A DNA stretch of 64,000 nucleotides, taken from positions 9,542,140 to 9,606,139 of the forward strand of contig CM021315.1 of the NCBI GenBank assembly GCA_010645155.1, in the 5' to 3' direction. The notes beneath the pieces were generated by a model that had not been told where the DNA came from, did no database searches, and was given only the letters and a program-made list of their open reading frames with translations. Positions 47,801 through 60,217 of the stretch are shown here, one piece after another (within the stretch, counting starts at the first letter, position 1; the number at the start of each line of letters is the position of its first letter). Made by a program: the position numbers and the translations under genes. Origin of the DNA: Tigriopus japonicus. Its lineage: Eukaryota; Arthropoda; Copepoda; Harpacticoida; Harpacticidae.

Positions 47801-50800
47801 CTTTTAGTAGCTTCATTAACCCTTCAAACTTACGTTGTCTATTCTGAGGAACGATTTGTAAATTGAGGTTCCATTACTGGTTTTAAAGTCGGTCTTTTCG
47901 ATATGAAATGATGCCCGATTTCCCAGGATTCTCGTATCCATCCAATGGCGCCCACTCAGATCCTTTCTCATATCAAAACTGGAAAAAATAGAATTTGGAA
48001 CTTAGTCCTCTGGAAGATCTGCTTTTAGGAAACGTTGCTTGTGAAAAAGGAGCTTTTGAGTTATGAATTTAAAAACGTTTTGAACTGTTTTTCTCCTTTT
48101 TCAGGGAGACAAAACAATGTAGTGACATTTGGAAAAAGAATTTGATTTGATCTAATGATCATAATTTGGAATTGGTGCAAGTCTTTGGCCAAAGTTTGGC
48201 CAACACAGTTTGCTTCACAGGAATCCAAAATGTTCTAGATACTACTTCTGGCTTGATAGAACAATAGAAATTCAATTCAAACAATTTTTCGATGTACTAC
48301 TCTCAATTTACTGTACTCAGATGAAGCTTTCAAAAACAAAAGATTTTTGATCTGGTCAAAAAAACATTCTTATCACTCTTAGGATTTCAGAAAATGACTG
48401 AAAATGCTCAAGTATTTATTTCTACGGACATACTGTACCTTTCCAACCTGACGAAAGTTGTGTCGTAATCATTCTTTGAACCCAACTATTTTAGCCATAC
48501 ATAGACAGATTGAAAGAATGACCTCTCAGTGCGTCCCCATGGCTTTTAAAATGTTTTTGACTTAGTTTAGTATGTAATTTTGAGACAAGTAAGGGATAAA
48601 TGATAGTCATTGCTGGACCAACAAGTTTCGTTTCCTTCAAACTTGGTTATGCCTATCTTTAAACCACTGTAAAAATAGTGAATCGGTGGAAGAAGGGGTA
48701 TTTGGGAACACGTCCAATCAAAAAAGCAACTAAAATTTCTTTAGCCACCATGATTCAAGAGCTCATAGAATGTAGAAAGTTCGTCAACATTTTATGTAAA
48801 TCAATATGTGGACGGAGAAACCGTCCACACCTTCCAATTTGGTCGATATGATAGCAAATACCATTCTAAAGGGTAGAAAGATTAGTTGGGAATAGATTGG
48901 ATGATAATCGTTCCAATCCATTCTAAAATCTTGTAAAAAAAATTGGTTCAAAATTACGACAAACTTTCGTGTCATATTGTACAAATCTAACATAAATTAT
49001 ACCACATTGTTTTGTTGTTACAGATTAAAACACTTGTGATAAAAGTTCGCAAGTTCAAAATTTGGACAAAGAAAAAGTCTGTTCCATGTAGTGTGCTTGC
49101 TCCTTGTCAAAGTAGGAGCTTTAGTCCCCAATGCCCTAATCAACGAGTAGATAACCTGATTAAGTAGTTGCATGCTCCACAGTAATTTATATCGAAAGGC
49201 CAAAAGATCCGCTCATTGCCACGTGCTCAGCATCCCAGTTTCTAATGCCATAACACTCAAGTGGCCTTGCAGGATATTGATGATTTTGTGACTTCCTGTT
49301 CGTCCATGACGTATTTGGGAGACTATTTGACCCACTTACCTGTAGATGGGTGTTCCAAAAATATCCTTGTACCAAAGAATAAGATGTGGAGCATCCGTGT
49401 CCGAGAGCGGAGTGACTTCACAGGGAATTTCCGCCGCATATCCAATCACTCCAATTAATCCAGATTTGGACTCTGAAAACGTTGAATGATCAATTCGTGT
49501 GTTGATGCACATTTTGCGAATGTACCAAGTTCTACAATTTCTCACATGTAATCAATGGCCGATTTTGTTGTCAAGTTCACAATGCATTAATTTTCATTGA
49601 ATTTGAAATTTCATTTTCGGCATTTTTGGGAACTTGAAGCGCTTTACTGAAATGTAAGGGTCGTTTAGACTTTTAGGATAGGAAAGCGTCTTGATAATTT
49701 GGCTCCTTTTCTGAGCAGCAACACGACCACTAGAATACAAAGGCACTGATTTTGAGTCGGATAACTGAAACTATTACATTTTCTCGCTTGTTATGTTTGG
49801 TCAAGAACATCTAAAATTTGAAATTCTAGAAATCCTTGGTTTAGTTCATCTCCATTGACCTGATCTAGGATGATGACTACGTAAAATTTCATTTTCATTT
49901 TGGTTTATTGCGGTTGCAAATTACAGGTCGGTTGTTGAGTTAGTTTGGGAGTATAGTAGGAGCATATCTTCTCATATGCTTATTTGTGTTTCTAGATATG
50001 CTTCTACTATACTTCCAAACTTCCTCAACAACTGACCTTGCAGGTCGGATGTTGAGGTAGTTTAGTAGTATAGACGAAGCATATCTACAAATATTAGGCC
50101 GCATGTTAACGCATTTAATTCAAAAGCGAGAGTATACCAAAATCAAGTCGAATTAGCAATCGTCGAGTATATACTCTCCCTAGCTGCTGCGTTTCAAACA
50201 CAGGAGTTTTCACGAGTATATACTCAAGGCCGGTTAATCTGACTTGATTTTGGTGTGTTCTCGCTTTTGAATTAGATGCGTTAACATGCGGCCTATAGAA
50301 GAAGCATATGAGACGGAGTAGAAACGAGCTTATGTAGCGAAACTTGATCGAGCATGGTTATTTCTACTCCGTCTCAGATGCTTCTTCAACTGATGAGTTT
50401 CGAGTTGGATTATTGGAGAGTTTTGCCAGTTTGGTTTTAGGGTCAAAAAGCTGACCACAACCAAACTTTTCAACAGGCAATAGACCTTATCTTCCATAAA
50501 ATATGGCAGCACTGCCAACTCGAAATCTATAAGTGTAACTATTGGTGGAACTCGAAATCGAACTAGTTTGAGTGTTGCCAAATTGGTCCCTCTTTAGGTC
50601 TTTTCAAAAAGGTCAATACACCCTGCCCTTTTAAACAGTAATAAACTTCGAGTGAAAAAATGGCAGCACTCCCAACTCGAAACACATCACTAGCTTCTTC
50701 TATGTTTCTAAACATGCTTCAACTATGCTTCCAAACTACCTCAACAACTGACTTTATATTCGTTCATTTATCGTATTGCAATGATTCTTTGTATGCGAAT

Positions 50801-53800
50801 GAGTTGGTATTTTTATTTAGCACATCTGAACAAGCATTGAATACAGGGTTCAAAAGGAAAGATCAGGAAAAAATAACATATTAATATTTTGCAAACCTGG
50901 CCTGAAATACGACTTAAATATCCGTTCTTATTTCCCGAGAAGAGTTGAAGACATAAAATGAACATCCTAAGACCCCTTTTTTGAACTTATTCTAAGAAGC
51001 AGTTCTTCTTTTGCAGAATTGTTTTCGTCATCAAATCTATTGGTTTAGTCATAGACCATAGACTATGACAGTGGCCTATGGTTAAATTCAGTGGGTAGAC
51101 AGCTATTTGGAGTTAAGGCCCACTAAATTTGATTTCGTGTTATCAGGGGCCCGCCAAGCAAAATCTGGTGGGCCACAAAGAAGCCATCACAGAGCTTTGG
51201 GCCCAAGTACAGTGCGGTACTAAGGATGGCACAAGGGCCCGCCATTTTAGACTTTCCCATAGCTCCTTGGTCCGCCCAAAATCACCGACCTCAAGAATGG
51301 CCTCATGGATATCTAGAACTTGCTGGACCTCTTTCAAAGACCATCATCAACTAGATATACAACATCAAAAAGGAAGATGCTCATTTTTTCTCTTTTAACA
51401 TTTCTTTAGAAAACATACGCGGATTATTGAACCAATCCAAGTGAGAAGGGAAGAAACCCTAATAAGCCTTTCATTGAACAAAATTTTAGCATTGTCATAA
51501 TCTAAGCCAGGGGTTGGCAACCATTTTTGGGTCAAGGCCCACGAAATTTGATTCGTGTTGTCTGGGGCCCACCAAACAGACATTGGTAGGTTCAGGGGCC
51601 CACAAATTAGCGGTCCAAGAGCTTTGGGCCCACGAGTACAGTACTATGGATGGCTCTCAGGGTCACTATTTTGGACTTTCTCCATAGCTCCTGGGCCCAC
51701 CAACGACCATCCTTGGGCCGTGGCCCACCGGTTGCCGACCCCCGATCTAAGCATTATCTCACATTGCTATAGCATTATGTTGGAACTCTAAGAACGATAA
51801 TAAGTAGCGACAGGAACTTTAGACGCATAAACTTATTCGTTTGTTTTTTCATCTATTCGGGCAATTTTATTCCAATCCAAGTGAGAAGGGAAGAAACCCT
51901 AATAAGTCTTTTATTGAGGTAAAATTTTGGCATTGTCATAATCTAAGCATTAGCTCACATTCCTATAGCATTATGTTGGAACTTTAAAAACGATAATAAG
52001 TAGCGACAGGAACTTTAGACGCATAAACTTATTCGTCTTTTTTCATCTATTCGGGCAATTTTATTCGTCTTTCTTGTTTAATCGGCCAAAAACTTGGATT
52101 TTTGCTGCATTTCAAGTTCTTTAAGCGTTGTTCTCAATTTTCCAAGAAATTAATAACTTCGAAGAAAGTTCAATGCCAAAGCTTATGGCAAATTAACAAT
52201 TTGATTGTCAGTTGCGGTTTTGCACCAACAAAATACAATCCACACTTACAAATCAACTTGTACTCGTAGTATTGCCCAACAGACACAGAAAGAAAAGATT
52301 ACTATTGGGTTGAATAAGATTTCTGGCCATGAGAACAATTAATGTATCTGTAAATCTGACCTCAGATCTACGGAAAACGCACCTTAAGAAGAGGCATTTT
52401 TGAACTCTTGGTTTTTATTTGACACATGTACTACCAAAAATACCTTGCCCATTAATTACTTCCATTTATAAATTTTCTAGATTTCACCGTTTTTGCACAA
52501 GCAGACGCAGACAGATTTCTCCCCGGTTTCGTCTATTTTGTGGGAGCAGTTTTAAAAGTCTTTTTTTTCGTTTGCACAGGGACTTAATTTGGCTTCTTTC
52601 TTATAAAACTATTTCATTCGCCCTTTTGGGAAATTGATTGATGCATACTTGATACGCATTTTTTTTTGTTTTTCGTCTTATGCGAACTTTTAGTCGTCTT
52701 TTTCCGTTTAATCGGTCAATTTTATTCGTCTTTTTTCGTCTAATCAGGCAATTAAATTCGTCTTTTTTCGTTTATTTTGACAAGTTTATTCGTCTAAACT
52801 TCCTGTCCCTAATAATAAGGCTGGGAAAAGGTTACAAGTTCCTCACACAAAACATACTGTATGACATGAAACTATCTTGGCCAGGCGTGTGAAATCCATC
52901 AATTCTTGTTGAATTAGATGGTTTTAAAATTTCCCAACAAAAGGGGCAGAAATTCCACAATTATCTCATGTGCAACTTTCGACGGAACAATTCTGTACTT
53001 CCAATATTGACAGTATAGTAGTTGTTCAAATAAAAAAGACGAAACTGTATTTGCTTAACTTTGCTCACAAAATGAAAAGTACCTATATTTAGGAAGCGCC
53101 TTTCGTTAGCTTCATTCAGAGAGGGAATAGCGACTTCCAGTATTAACATATGGTATTTGTAGCCGCTTAACTAATTGATAGTAGTTTCATTGTTTCTGGA
53201 TTACTATCTTCAGATTAGTTTTAGTTACAGGATCAAGATTGAAATTCATTCACAATATTATAAGTGTTTCAATGAAGATTCCAATCCATCCATGGTGAAG
53301 AATATTATACCATTTTTCTACGCTTGCTTGGTGGTTTTACATTCGATATGAATCAAAGGTGTTCAATACTACTGTATTAATAAGTTACAAGCGTTTCCCT
53401 TTCTTTGAAAATAACTTGCTGTAATTTAATGCATTACTTTAACTTCAATTTAAACGGAACTTTCGAAAGCTCCCAAGAAGTCGAGATTTTTGGCTGAGCG
53501 AACTATCCCGGGGGATTTGGTAAAAAGAATTAGGAATCAAACAAGAGACGCCATTTCTTTCATAATATAAGCGTTCCACTCGCAATTTCTTGCGCAACGT
53601 TCCACCGATCGAACTCTTCCTCAAGGCTCCTCTCCAAGTATCAAAGATAGAACGGAAAGAAATTGCTCGCAGAAGGATGAACGTGTTAATAATTTACCTT
53701 TTTGGCTTGGTGCGGTCAAGGCTTTTCGCGTTCTGGGTGCAAAGTAAGTGCTGGATCGGCTTTTTTCGTACTCCTCCGACATTCGAGTGGATCCCGCCAA

Positions 53801-53878
53801 AGTCAGTCCACCAAAGGGTGGATGATGGAGAGCCGAGAAGAGGATCAGGACAAGAAATACGGTTTCTGGCGGTGCCAT
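38873..53878 (-). CDS. Sidestep-like Ig/FN3 cell-surface receptor, apparently complete
   Basis: Exons in order of translation: 53812-53878 (signal), 49340-49472, 47834-47978, 46967-47057, 46382-46516, 45863-46117, 45506-45657, 44600-44753, 44005-44138, 43683-43869, 43414-43582, 43143-43285, 42804-42930, 41917-42527, 40767-40946, 40180-40415, 39797-39931, 39605-39713, 38873-39171. From exon 2 on, every phase joins; total about 1,153 residues. Domains: signal peptide (MAPPETVFLVLILFSA), V-type Ig1 (23-145; AEIPCEV, LILWYKD, PIYSFD, YRCRVDF), Ig2 (146-275), Ig3 (276-377), Ig4 (378-484), Ig5 (485-588), FN3 (590-720), linker, TM (836-856; VLAIVVIVLILIAVMIV), Ser-rich tail (about 297 residues). Family role: target-cell guidance ligand for Beaten-path-bearing axons, inferred. 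Ig3 lacks the core Trp (AKVKIG where its paralogue has ITWYKG). The first junction is the weak point: the donor G|GTGGAC is non-consensus, and another 5' exon is possible. Intron 1 (4.3 kb) is packed with transposons. Confidence 0.9.
49926..50755. mobile_element. Nested stack of palindromic (fold-back) repeats
   Basis: At least four inverted repeats lie in or around each other. The first is 49927-50038, with arms GTTGTTGAG...AGTATAGTAG...GCATATCT. The second is an outer pair, GTTGAGGTAGTTT (about 50050) with its complement near 50738. Inside it sits 50096-50294, with arms GGCCGCATGTTAACGCAT flanked by TA. The last is 50295-50391, with arms GAAGAAGCAT...GAGACGGAGTAGAAA. A further TTTCGAGTTGG pair links about 50399 and 50680. 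No protein is encoded. The unit lies in intron 1 of the minus-strand Sidestep-like gene. Confidence 0.8.
51113..51300. mobile_element. Decayed relative of the 51.5-kb hAT MITE
   Basis: Shares AAGGCCCACTAAATTTGATT, CAGAGCTTTGGGCCCA and CATAGCTCCTTGG-type segments with the MITE at 51508-51744, in the same order. The inverted ends and flanking duplication are gone, so boundaries are approximate. Confidence 0.7.
51432..52067 (+). repeat. Direct tandem duplication, about 196-bp unit plus insertion
   Basis: Copy 1 is 51432-51507 continued at 51753-51871, interrupted by the MITE. Copy 2 is 51872 to about 52067, uninterrupted. Both begin CCAATCCAAGTGAGAAGGG and include AGCGACAGGAACTTTAGACG, the left end of element D. 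The copies differ at a few bases only. Confidence 0.9.
51508..51744. mobile_element. hAT MITE, 237 bp, with intact target duplication
   Basis: Inverted ends CAGGGGTTGGCAACC and the complement of CGGGGGTCGGCAACC. Perfect 8-bp duplication ATCTAAGC at 51500-51507 and 51745-51752. The CAGGGGTCGGCAACC-like end is typical of hAT elements. No coding capacity. The second copy of the surrounding duplication has the empty site. Confidence 0.93.
52001..52811. mobile_element. Non-autonomous hAT-like element (D), 811 bp
   Basis: Inverted ends TAGCGACAGGAACTTTAGAC (left) and the complement of TAGGGACAGGAAGTTTAGAC (right). Perfect 8-bp duplication ATAATAAG at 51993-52000 and 52812-52819. TTATTCGTCTTTTTT-type motifs repeat near both ends in the same orientation. 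No transposase. Its left end is also present in the upstream copy of the tandem duplication (from 51805). Confidence 0.88.
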
Positions 53879-56800
53879 CTTGAAATCTCGGGGACCATAT
53901 GTGTGTCGGGGATTGTGGGTGCCAAGTTTCACACGGGCCTAGGAAGTCAGACGACACAGTTGCTATTGACAGAATTCACAATTTCCCTGCCTTTTTTCCT
54001 CTCTTTCCGTCGAGTTAATGGAATGTGAGCTCGACAAGTTCACTGCCATACTCTGAATGAACTCGCATTTTTTTCACACAAATGACAACAAGCCGACTCG
54101 TTTTCGATCCATTAGCTCATCCTCTTCATTTTCCCATTAGCTCAATGGGTTTGAATCACAAAACCAACCACCAACCAACCAAACACCTCACACCTTGAAG
54201 AACGAGGTTGATTATTCAACGTTTACCCCGCAAACCAAAGCAAATGTTGATTTGACTTTGAGCCAAGGGTGCTCGAACCACCCGTTGAGAAATCCAGAAA
54301 TCACAGGGATGGTTTAGAGTGGAGTCAGGTTTTCCATGTTGTGTCAAGTCTCTCGGTAATGCTTCAAAGTGAGTGCTATGATTTAGATTCCATTAGAAAT
54401 GTAAATGACACGTTGGGTGAAGAGGGTGGAAACAGCCAACGAACACTTGTTCAAGCACCAACAACACAGGACTTTGTGAGAGATCTGTTTTCTTCGCCCG
54501 CTCAAGATCGACTGAAACACGTTAAAATGTATCGGAAGAGCCAGAGAGTCAGAACCAAAAGATTGTTCTTCCAATTCAATGGGAAGCCAATTCTAGATGA
54601 TCAATATCAGTCATATATCACGGAATCCAATTCTGGAAGATCTCAAGATCTGAGCTATCCACACTCAGAAAAACACAGGGATATTCACTCCCACTAGGAA
54701 TGGTGAGTAGTTCACGGAGAGAACTATCCCGATACGAGTGATTGAATTCTTTTGGCCAAGCCCGAATCCAACTGCCTTTGGACGATCTGCTAAAGAAGAA
54801 GAGGAGGAGGCGAAGTGGTGTACTTGACAGACGATTGAAGCCATCACGAGTGTTTAAATGGTACCCACCGAGATTCACAGAGGGATCAGTTCTCCCCATT
54901 GGCGGCAAGTACGTAGAAACAAACCGAGTTAGGGAGATAGAGAGAATACTATTATGAACTGGACTCACTTGACTCCCGAGTCATTTTTCAAAGGGACGTC
55001 CACTCGTAAACGGTGTACGTACATGTACAAATGTACACTCGTATACATGGTGAATGAGAACAACGTCAAATACACATGGGGCACTTGGAGCTGCTCTCAA
55101 CCCCTTTTGGCTTTAAACGGATCCCGGGAAAGACAAAAATCATTGACTCAATTTAGTTCCATCTGATCTGTTGTTTCCCATCTGATGGGAGTCATTGTGT
55201 CTAGTTGCTCCAATTGTTGACGAGCTCGAGATGAGTGGAGAACTCTACTACTGGTTGAAGCAATCAGATAGTGGCTCCAAAGGCTACGACAAAAATTAAC
55301 AACTCTAGCAAAGGCTAAATATCAGCAATTTCTTTGCCGCAATACGGTAACAAAAATGTAAAAGTATCATGCTGTGCTCGATAACCACGATTTCAGAAAG
55401 GGATTGAATTCAAAGATTAAAAATAATTCTTGTATTTCAATTCAGAAGGTATCACGTTTCGCAATTTAGATACCTTGGAACAAGATAGGCAAAGAACATA
55501 ACATTGAATGAATTTAGTGATTTTCATGCCGAGACACACGTTTCCAGGATTAGAGTAATTCATCGATGCTGGCAGATTACTTCGCTCTTACATAGTCCTA
55601 AACATGGCGAAGCTTTGGCTCGTGGGACTCAGAACGAATGAGGCAACGAATTGTTGTTTAATTTATTGGCCTCTACACTCTTTTTGTTTTTCGGGCACAA
55701 GGATGCTTTAGAAAAAAGACAAAAAGATCTTCCCAACATGGGCTTTAAAGCGTTACTAGTCCTGTATAATTGATTATGCTGACGTGGCTATTGATGTTGT
55801 CAAGTTTTCATTTCCTTCGCCATCTTCCTTGGAAATAAACAAAGATAGTATTTCTAAGCTCAGGAACATGAATGGTGTCTTCAGACCAAGTAGCTTCTCC
55901 CATCCTCCTGCAATATAAATATAACAACAAAATTGCTTGTGCCTATGAAAATGTTGGCATTTGGAATGAGCGCTCGGGGAACCATTTCGGCCCCTCTCAG
56001 CCCAACCAAGCAAACCATTCAAAAAGGGCAATCATAAGGAAGAGGAACAATTCCAGGTCTGAACTCAATGACTGAAACAATTTCCAACCAAGGCCGACCA
56101 TTCTTTTGGCAGCCACTGAGTCGTTGTATTGCAGTACAATTTCGTGGTTTCACCTTGGACCGAGTTGAGCTGAACCGTGCGTGGACTCTGGAGAGGGCCA
56201 AATTTGGAGCAAATTTTACAACCTTACCATTGCGGGGAGTTCAGGCCAAAAACACGGTCATTGCCATTCTTTTCATTTTGTCGAGTACGTCTACATTCTT
56301 TGAGTTAAGGCCACAAGGCCTTGTGTTCTAACAGATATGATGGAGGGACGGAGAAGGTATCACGGGTTGAGTGAAAAGTTGCAAGATAGATGCAGTCCTG
56401 TAATTCAATAAAAGCGTGGATTGCGTTGTGTTTGAAGTGGATTCGAGGTTTGTTAGATTCGTGTACATTACGTAAAATGATGTTCGTATGACGGGTGAAT
56501 TTAATGGCAATTTTTTGATCAGATTAAAGGGCCCACCATGGTGCCTCCTGAGTATGTCCACGTTTGAAAGTCAGGCTTGACGACTGAGTGGATGAATGCA
56601 GGGGAATATTTTTGCGCTCCTGGTATGATTGGATATCGTTTTCAAATAAAATTGGCCTCTAGGGGCAAATCGGTCTGACTGTCAGGAAGGCAGAGAGCGA
56701 ATGTGACTATTGGATGGGCTCTCATTTTAGTGATGACTCGGAGTGCAATTTAATCGAATGTCAAATAATTTCGGCGGAACTTTTGTTTCTGGAAATTGAA

Positions 56801-59800
56801 TGGATCATGACACTTTGAGTCGATTTAGAGAGAACTCAAAACTGACAAAACTTGCATTAAAATGAGTGTTAATTCATTGAAAAATTGAAATAACTACCAA
56901 AGCATGAGAATTTCCAATACTCGTCAAAAACTTATGAAACCTCATAAATCAAACTCCATGCTCCATGTAAAACATAGTAAGCATAAATGAAAAACATAGT
57001 GAACGCATTATATATAGATATTAACACATTAAGTCACTACAATTTTATAGAAGTGATTTACTCAATCGATTAACCAACCAAAGCCGTCAACCCCTAATCC
57101 ACGATTGGTCGAGGAATTGGAACAGTGGGAAGTGGCAACCAACCTAGGCGCCTCTCATTCCCACCACTTTTGGAGTTATGGGCTTTGATCTTTGAGTTTC
57201 GAATCCCATCTCGTCCATCTTTATTGGGCACGACGATCCCCAACACATTGGATTGTCGTTGCTTACTCTGAATGTCGATTTGGTCTTGTAGCAATTCATT
57301 GGCACCATGTGCCTCTTATTTGCCACAAAATGGACTAAAAATTGTCGGGCAATAGCTTTAAAACGATAGCAACATCAATCTCCCAAAATCCATTTCCCCA
57401 AGCTCTGCAGGAACACCCTCTAAAACATAAGGAAGCGAATTGGCCGTTCCATTTTCCGCCCCCAACTCCCCGAAATGAACTGTACTTCTCGGGATTATCA
57501 CAATTGCCTTGGGTAGCCACTTCCACCCTCGTTGTTATCCTCTGCATCATCCCTCAAGCTCTCAGCTCGATCTGATGTGGTGGCCCAATGAAAGTTACCA
57601 CTATTGCTACTAGCTCACTCACCCTCATTGTTTGCCAGGGATGTCATGTGAAAGTGTGGTTGTCTGTTCGGGTAAAGTCCCTGATTTCTCTCGCTCCTCT
57701 TTGCGAGTGACAGATGAGAGTACTTTATTTGGCGCAGAATTCCCACTCCAAGAGAACGTCCCATACTCTTGCTACATTAAGCACCCAATCAAGCCTTCAT
57801 TTCACCAAGGTATTATTGAGCCTTTCGTAGGGGCACACTTTGGAACTCTCTTCAAAAATCGCTCTATTTTGGGAACTTGTTTCTGTATCATTAACAAACC
57901 AACTGAAGGTGACAGCGTACCGTTACGTACAGGATAAAGACAGATGAATGGTCGGGATTGATGACATTGTCCCTCCAAGAACGTGGTTCATTCCTCCCTC
58001 CTCTTCCATCCCAAAATTTGGCACCCCCCAAAACATTGCTCGCTCATTTTTCCACGAGACTTGGCCTCTTTCATCCACCCTCTAATGTATATGAAGTTCC
58101 TCTCTCATGTCTGTGTCACGTGCCAATGCTCCAGCACACAGTAAATGGTCAGGATGGGCCAGACTCCTTGCACAGATTTAGAAGATTCACATTCTTTTCA
58201 GCGCAGAGATAACGCTTCGTTCTCAGACAAGGTCCGTGCTCTCAATCTGCAAGTGCAGTTGTCTTGAAAATCCCTCCCTGTCTGAAGATCCAAACGCCCT
58301 AGGGCACCTAAATCTGTTTGCCGGAGACGTTTAATTATCTGGACAGTTGGATTTTTGGGAAGTTGTTGGACCCACTCCATTGTCACTAGAATACCCTGAG
58401 GGTGGACGAGGGTGGCGTGTTCGTTCACTTGTCAGTTATGGTATGTCATTGTCCCCTTGTTTGACCCCTTTTGAGAGGATTTGGAACTCCGGGAGATTGT
58501 TGACCCAAAAGCGATGGTTGTTCCGGGGTAATTTGGATAAATGGGTCTGAGGGTGAGGATTGGATTTGTTTGTGAAGCCAAATTGCCCTATCGATTCAAG
58601 ATCGGACCCCAGAATCTCTCCTCCCCCTCTTACTTTGTTCAATGAACAAGAATGGCGACGTGCAAATTATTGTTCCCAGACCAGAAAAGAGCTAACCTTC
58701 AGTGGATGAAGCTCGAAATAAATTATTGTGAAGATGGATTTTATCGACCCAATTGCTATGGACCATTTGTTTCACTTTCAGCTACTACTACTGTATGTTC
58801 TTTGCACTTCGTGCTCGAGCTTTGAGGTACGATTTTTCCTTCAGGTGACACTTGCACAGAAGCGATCAAGTGAAAGAGTGAAAGGTTCCATTTTTCAAAC
58901 TTCACACTCTTCTCATCCAAGAATAGCTCAACATTTAAAAACCAACATGAATGCGTCATGGCAGAGTCTCTAAGAAATTTCATTGGCCTGCCAATGCCTA
59001 TCTGCTAATTTCAGTTGAGGTCTTGAAATTCAGCGCACACGTGAAATGTTCCGTCCCGAGGTCCTGAGGGCAAAAGTGCTCTGTTTACTCGGCGAACATC
59101 GGCCACGAAAGAAGGGAACGAACGAACGAACGAAGGAATGAACGCAAAGGGGAACGGGGAAAAAGAGAGAGCACGAAAGCCAGGAAAAGAGAGGCAGAAA
59201 GATCCATCCCTGGAGGAGTGAAGCCTGAAGGAAAAGCTGGCGACCGGTTTCTCCGTGTTCTAGGTTCTCCTCGTCACTATCTCAGAAGAATCGTCCGTAG
59301 TGTTCTCAGTTTGAGCCCGATCTCGACGTGACATGCACGAGTTTGGAGGCTTGATCCATTGAGTGATATTCCATCTATTTTGGTCACTGTTGTCCCATAG
59401 GGAGACTTGGAATTTGTTTGGTCCCACTCTTCGGTGATCTTGTTCCACGAACAAGTGGTGACCTAATTGAATTGTTTGCTCGCAAAACCCCTCGTTGGTG
59501 CGAAAGGGGTTGGGAGATTCTCATGTCATGTCCGAAACCCATTAGTGAAGGAGTGGAGTTATTAATATCCTCCGACTTGACTTGTTCACGACGACCGACC
59601 AAGGTTGCTGTTGTTGTTATTGTTGGAGGTGCTCCCTGGACCGAGAGCCACGTGCCAAACGTACAAAGCACCAAGATCCAGCTTGATTGACTTGCAGGTG
59701 TCTTTTTGACTCATCCATCTCTTCCAGGAATTATTCGTGTCATTGAGCTTGGTAAACACCAATGACACCTACCTATCTACCTACCTCCATTGAAGAAGAA

Positions 59801-60217
59801 GCTGTTGTTGGTGCTTCTCTTTTCATTTTGGTGTGTTCCAGAGTGTTTTTCGTTGAACCAGATCAGTGACGAGTTGCCCTATGGCCTGAATTGAGTGATC
59901 CGTGTCGAAATTACAACGATTCCTTTCGGTTTCTCTCAAGAAGGAGGAAAAAGTGCGAAGGCCACACTCCATTTGAGTCTTGAGGTCAACAGTGGATTGT
60001 GAGGAGAGTCCGTGTGATCTCTTTGGTAAAGCAAGCTGCGGAAGACCAAATTCTCAGATCTCAACCAACCCCTTGACCTGACTGACCATGAAGGGAAGGC
60101 GAAAGCAATTTCCTAAATTGAAGGCATTCTCATTGAAGAAGTGAACTCACGGGGGGACAATGGCCTCCAATCTCATGAGCTCGGATGGTGTGTGATATTT
60201 TCCTCCATCGAGCCAAA
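53879..60217. other. Spacer between two head-to-head genes
   Basis: Presumed to contain the promoters of the minus-strand Sidestep-like gene and of the plus-strand gene starting at 60218. No complete gene is recognised. One possible signal-peptide exon lies at 58758-58826. A CGAA tetranucleotide run lies near 59118-59134, and a GTT run near 59608-59623. Frames such as 54269-54697 (+) show no recognisable domain. Confidence 0.45.
58758..58826 (+). CDS. Possible signal-peptide exon (weak)
   Basis: ATG opens MDHLFHFQLLLLYVLCTSCSSFE, which resembles a signal peptide, followed by GAG|GTACGA, a usable donor in phase 0. No partner exon was identified, so it could be chance. Confidence 0.2.

Noticed and set aside
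54269..54697. 142-codon plus-strand frame
   Set aside because: No recognisable motif, no signal peptide, no splice partner; length is possible by chance in 64 kb.
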